64,000 bases of DNA from Phorcus lineatus (taxonomy: Eukaryota; Mollusca; Gastropoda; Trochida; Trochidae). The position numbers and the translations under genes are program-made. The notes beneath the pieces are model-generated. The model saw only the letters and a program-made list of their open reading frames with translations, made no database searches and had not been told where the DNA came from. Where the stretch lies: NCBI GenBank assembly GCA_921293015.1, contig OV121087.1, positions 11,854,501 to 11,918,500 of the forward strand, written 5' to 3'. Positions 61,960 to 64,000 of this stretch are shown here, piece by piece; position 1 is the first letter of the stretch, and each line of letters opens with the position of its first letter.

Positions 61960-62312
61960 CCAATATGTTACCCATGTTCAATTACAGATTTCTTTCCGGA
62001 ACATGTTACAAATAGAAATCTGATGTTGATCCTGGCATCAAGTTCAATTCAGTGATTTATTTCAAACGTAATTGAAGAATCTTCAAGTATTTCACAAGAA
62101 GTTGTGAATTCATTGGAATTCTGGTTTTGTTTCCAATCCTTAATCCAGTATCAATAGTGGTTTATCGAATTTGGAGGCAATGGTGGCCACCTGAATGTCA
62201 ATGTGAAGAGAAAATTCAATTCGAACACTTTTCGAGGTCAGTTGACAAAAATGTTATTTTGGAATCTGCATAATTAACAGCTGCTTCCACTTCAGAGCAA
62301 GTGGTTACATGT
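61960..62312 (+). repeat. Block repeated at 34.25 kb
   Basis: Same-orientation partner of 34,250-34,612. Part of segment A therefore has a third copy beyond B. Confidence 0.7.
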
Positions 62313-62649
62313 AAATTTGTTTTCATTGTAAAATTAGGACACTACAACTGCTGCTCAGAGACATGAAGCCAAAAAGAGTCCTGATAATCCATAACTAATC
62401 ATTCATTTCATTAAATCGAATCTAAATTGTGTTGTAACACTACTGATTTGTTATGAATAAAGTTTTATTTGGTTCCAGCTGAAAAACAAATCATTAACTT
62501 TCATGCTGCTTTAGTTCGGTGTTAACATTTGTCTTTGTGTATAAATATGGTCGATTAGATTATTCGAGTTCATTGTACTCTACATCAGAGCAGTTACAAA
62601 GATAGAAGCATGTATTGAGATATGATATCAAGTACGAACCAAAGATAAT

Positions 62650-63133
62650 AATGATATCAAATAGCAAATCAAAGCACTATGACGTGTATATTCATTGCAT
62701 TAATCTTACTGTCCTGGTACGCTGTAAAGATATTCAGTTCCAAGATTGGCATAGCAGACTTGTTGAAAGGAATGATTTCAGATTCTACTCTAGCTTTAAC
62801 TCGCTGTTACATACAGAGAAATATGTTTTAGAATTATTTTGTCAAAAGGATCTCCTGCGAATATTTTGTAAATTCAGATTCCAGTCACACAAACTTAAGA
62901 TTAGTAAATTAAGGTACGACAATGCTATTGATAATGATCAGCTTTTATGTATTAACTGTAATATGAAGGTAATAGAAGATGAATATCATTTTTTATTAGT
63001 CTGCCCCTATTATAGGCATTTACGGGGAAAACTTATTCCTCCATACTATTTCATATTCCCTTCAAGGGAAACATTGTACAAGTACTATCTTCTAGCAATC
63101 CTGAGCATATTAAAAATCTGTCCATTTATTTGA
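62650..63133 (+). pseudogene. 5'-truncated LINE, C-terminal part of the polyprotein
   Basis: The open frame (172 codons from a chance Met at 62,615) contains DIQFQDWHSRLVERNDF, YSSFNSLLHTEKYVLE, CKFRFQSHKLKISKLRY, and then CINCNMKVIEDEYHFLLVCP, a CxxC...HxxxxC element typical of the extreme C-terminus of CR1/L2-type LINE polyproteins of invertebrates. It ends shortly after YYLLAIL at a normal stop. The endonuclease and reverse transcriptase are missing through 5' truncation, the usual outcome of target-primed insertion. The LINE sequence probably begins between 62,650 and 62,710. Confidence 0.8.
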
Positions 63134-63290
63134 AAAGAAAACTGCCAATATAATTAATGTAAACTTGACATGCGTCGATTTTGAGCTGTATTTCCATGTG
63201 CTTTTGGCCATGAGGCCTTTTCACGGAATAAACTTGTCACTTGTCACTAAACTTGTCACTTGTCACTTGTCACTTAATCTTACAAGTCTT
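63134..63290 (+). repeat. LINE 3' UTR and CTTGTCA-type microsatellite tail
   Basis: After the stop the sequence contains TTTTGGCCATGAGGCCTTTT (a GGCC hairpin), GAATAAA and then five ACTTGTC-type 7-mer repeats at about 63,230-63,283. This matches the tail at 31,320-31,412 and replaces a poly(A). Confidence 0.7.
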
Positions 63291-64000
63291 TAAGTCTGAA
63301 AACATATAAACTTCCCAAATAATTGAAATGGTTAACTTCTTGAATGTTATTTAGCTATTATGTTTGTAAACTATTTGTGTGCATCAGTGTCTGTAAGTGC
63401 GTTGAATTATATGAAAATACTGAGGTAATAACTGAAGCTAGATGATGGAAATGAAGTACCTATTCAAAACAAAAAAGTACTTTCACTACTAGGCAATGAC
63501 ATAAGCCTAATTTTCTTTAGTTCACTAGTTTCATTTTCTATCGTCCAAAAATACCTTATCGTGGTGTGATGGTTACGTGGTACGGGCATCGGGAGCTGGA
63601 CCGGTCGACGGGTACATGCACGACTATATTTTATAGTTTTAATACTTGCCGTTTTTCTGTTACTATGCCTTTCTTTTCGTCTTTTTCAACATCTTTTAGA
63701 TCCCTTTCTCCATGATATATCCCCACTCTTTTCGATGCTTGTCATCCACGTTTTAATAACTGAAATATTTTTCAAAACACGTTAAAACCCAAACTCATTT
63801 TCTATTGTACAAGCACATTAAAAATATTGATAAATTCCATGATTGTGAAATAAATTACCCTTTTGATTCTTTGGCATAAGTAGGCCTTTATTGTTTTAAG
63901 ATGACAGCATATTTTCAAGTAGCTTTCCTTCATAACACATTTTAGTTCAAACTGTAATGGAAAATCACAAATCCGTCACAAGCATCAAACACAATTTCCT
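63291..64000. other. No gene; one weak tRNA-like stretch
   Basis: Positions 63,559-63,630 are GC-richer, with TCGTG near the start pairing with CACGA near the end and a GGTCGAC that loosely resembles a B box. It could be a SINE head. The arms do not fold as a full cloverleaf, so I do not call a tRNA. The rest is featureless. Confidence 0.3.

Noticed and set aside
63230..63283. CRISPR-like short repeats
   Set aside because: The 7-mer units are contiguous without spacers, follow a LINE 3' end, and the host is eukaryotic.
63559..63630. tRNA gene candidate
   Set aside because: Only the outer stem and a loose B-box match; no full cloverleaf can be drawn.

Overview
The window looks like AT-rich intergenic or intronic DNA of an invertebrate animal, most likely a lophotrochozoan such as a mollusc. 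That assignment is an inference from the transposon mix: a Penelope-like element with a GIY-YIG endonuclease, Tc1 and mariner elements, and a 5'-truncated LINE ending in a CxxC...HxxxxC domain. I see no intact host gene, tRNA or rRNA. Nearly all long open frames are transposon fossils or chance frames.

Positions 1-7,000 are mostly featureless, with an inverted-repeat MITE, a duplicated block of about 250 bp and two short protein-like fossils. Positions 6.8-24.9 kb hold a nested transposon system. A palindromic MITE was split at a TA by an 11.7-kb element (X, 7,048-18,724). X carries a probable TTAA-site insertion and a 2,020-bp element with a 7-bp target duplication. A 40-bp element with its own 7-bp duplication lies inside that 2,020-bp element, and a 129-bp relative lies elsewhere in X. 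An inverted partial copy of the same family (Y, 21,430-24,873) preserves the empty sites for two of these insertions. All three family termini carry TTCTAGAA arrays that match the heat-shock-element pattern.

Positions 25.7-58 kb are an old tandem segmental duplication, A (25.7-42.8 kb) and B (46.6-58.0 kb). The copies are matched by many collinear non-coding blocks and differ mainly by later insertions. A received a mariner (DD34D), a Tc1 (DD34E), a 163-bp near-perfect palindrome and a LINE 3' tail. B received a SINE, a Penelope-like element with a hammerhead-like motif downstream, and a second Tc1. B also holds a decayed tyrosine-recombinase exon behind a strong splice acceptor.

Positions 58-64 kb hold more dispersed repeats, a second MITE copy and the best preserved LINE fragment. 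Two peptide fossils recur three times each across the window and may be remnants of an unrecognised gene or mobile element. Repeat boundaries were aligned by eye and are approximate unless a target duplication fixes them.
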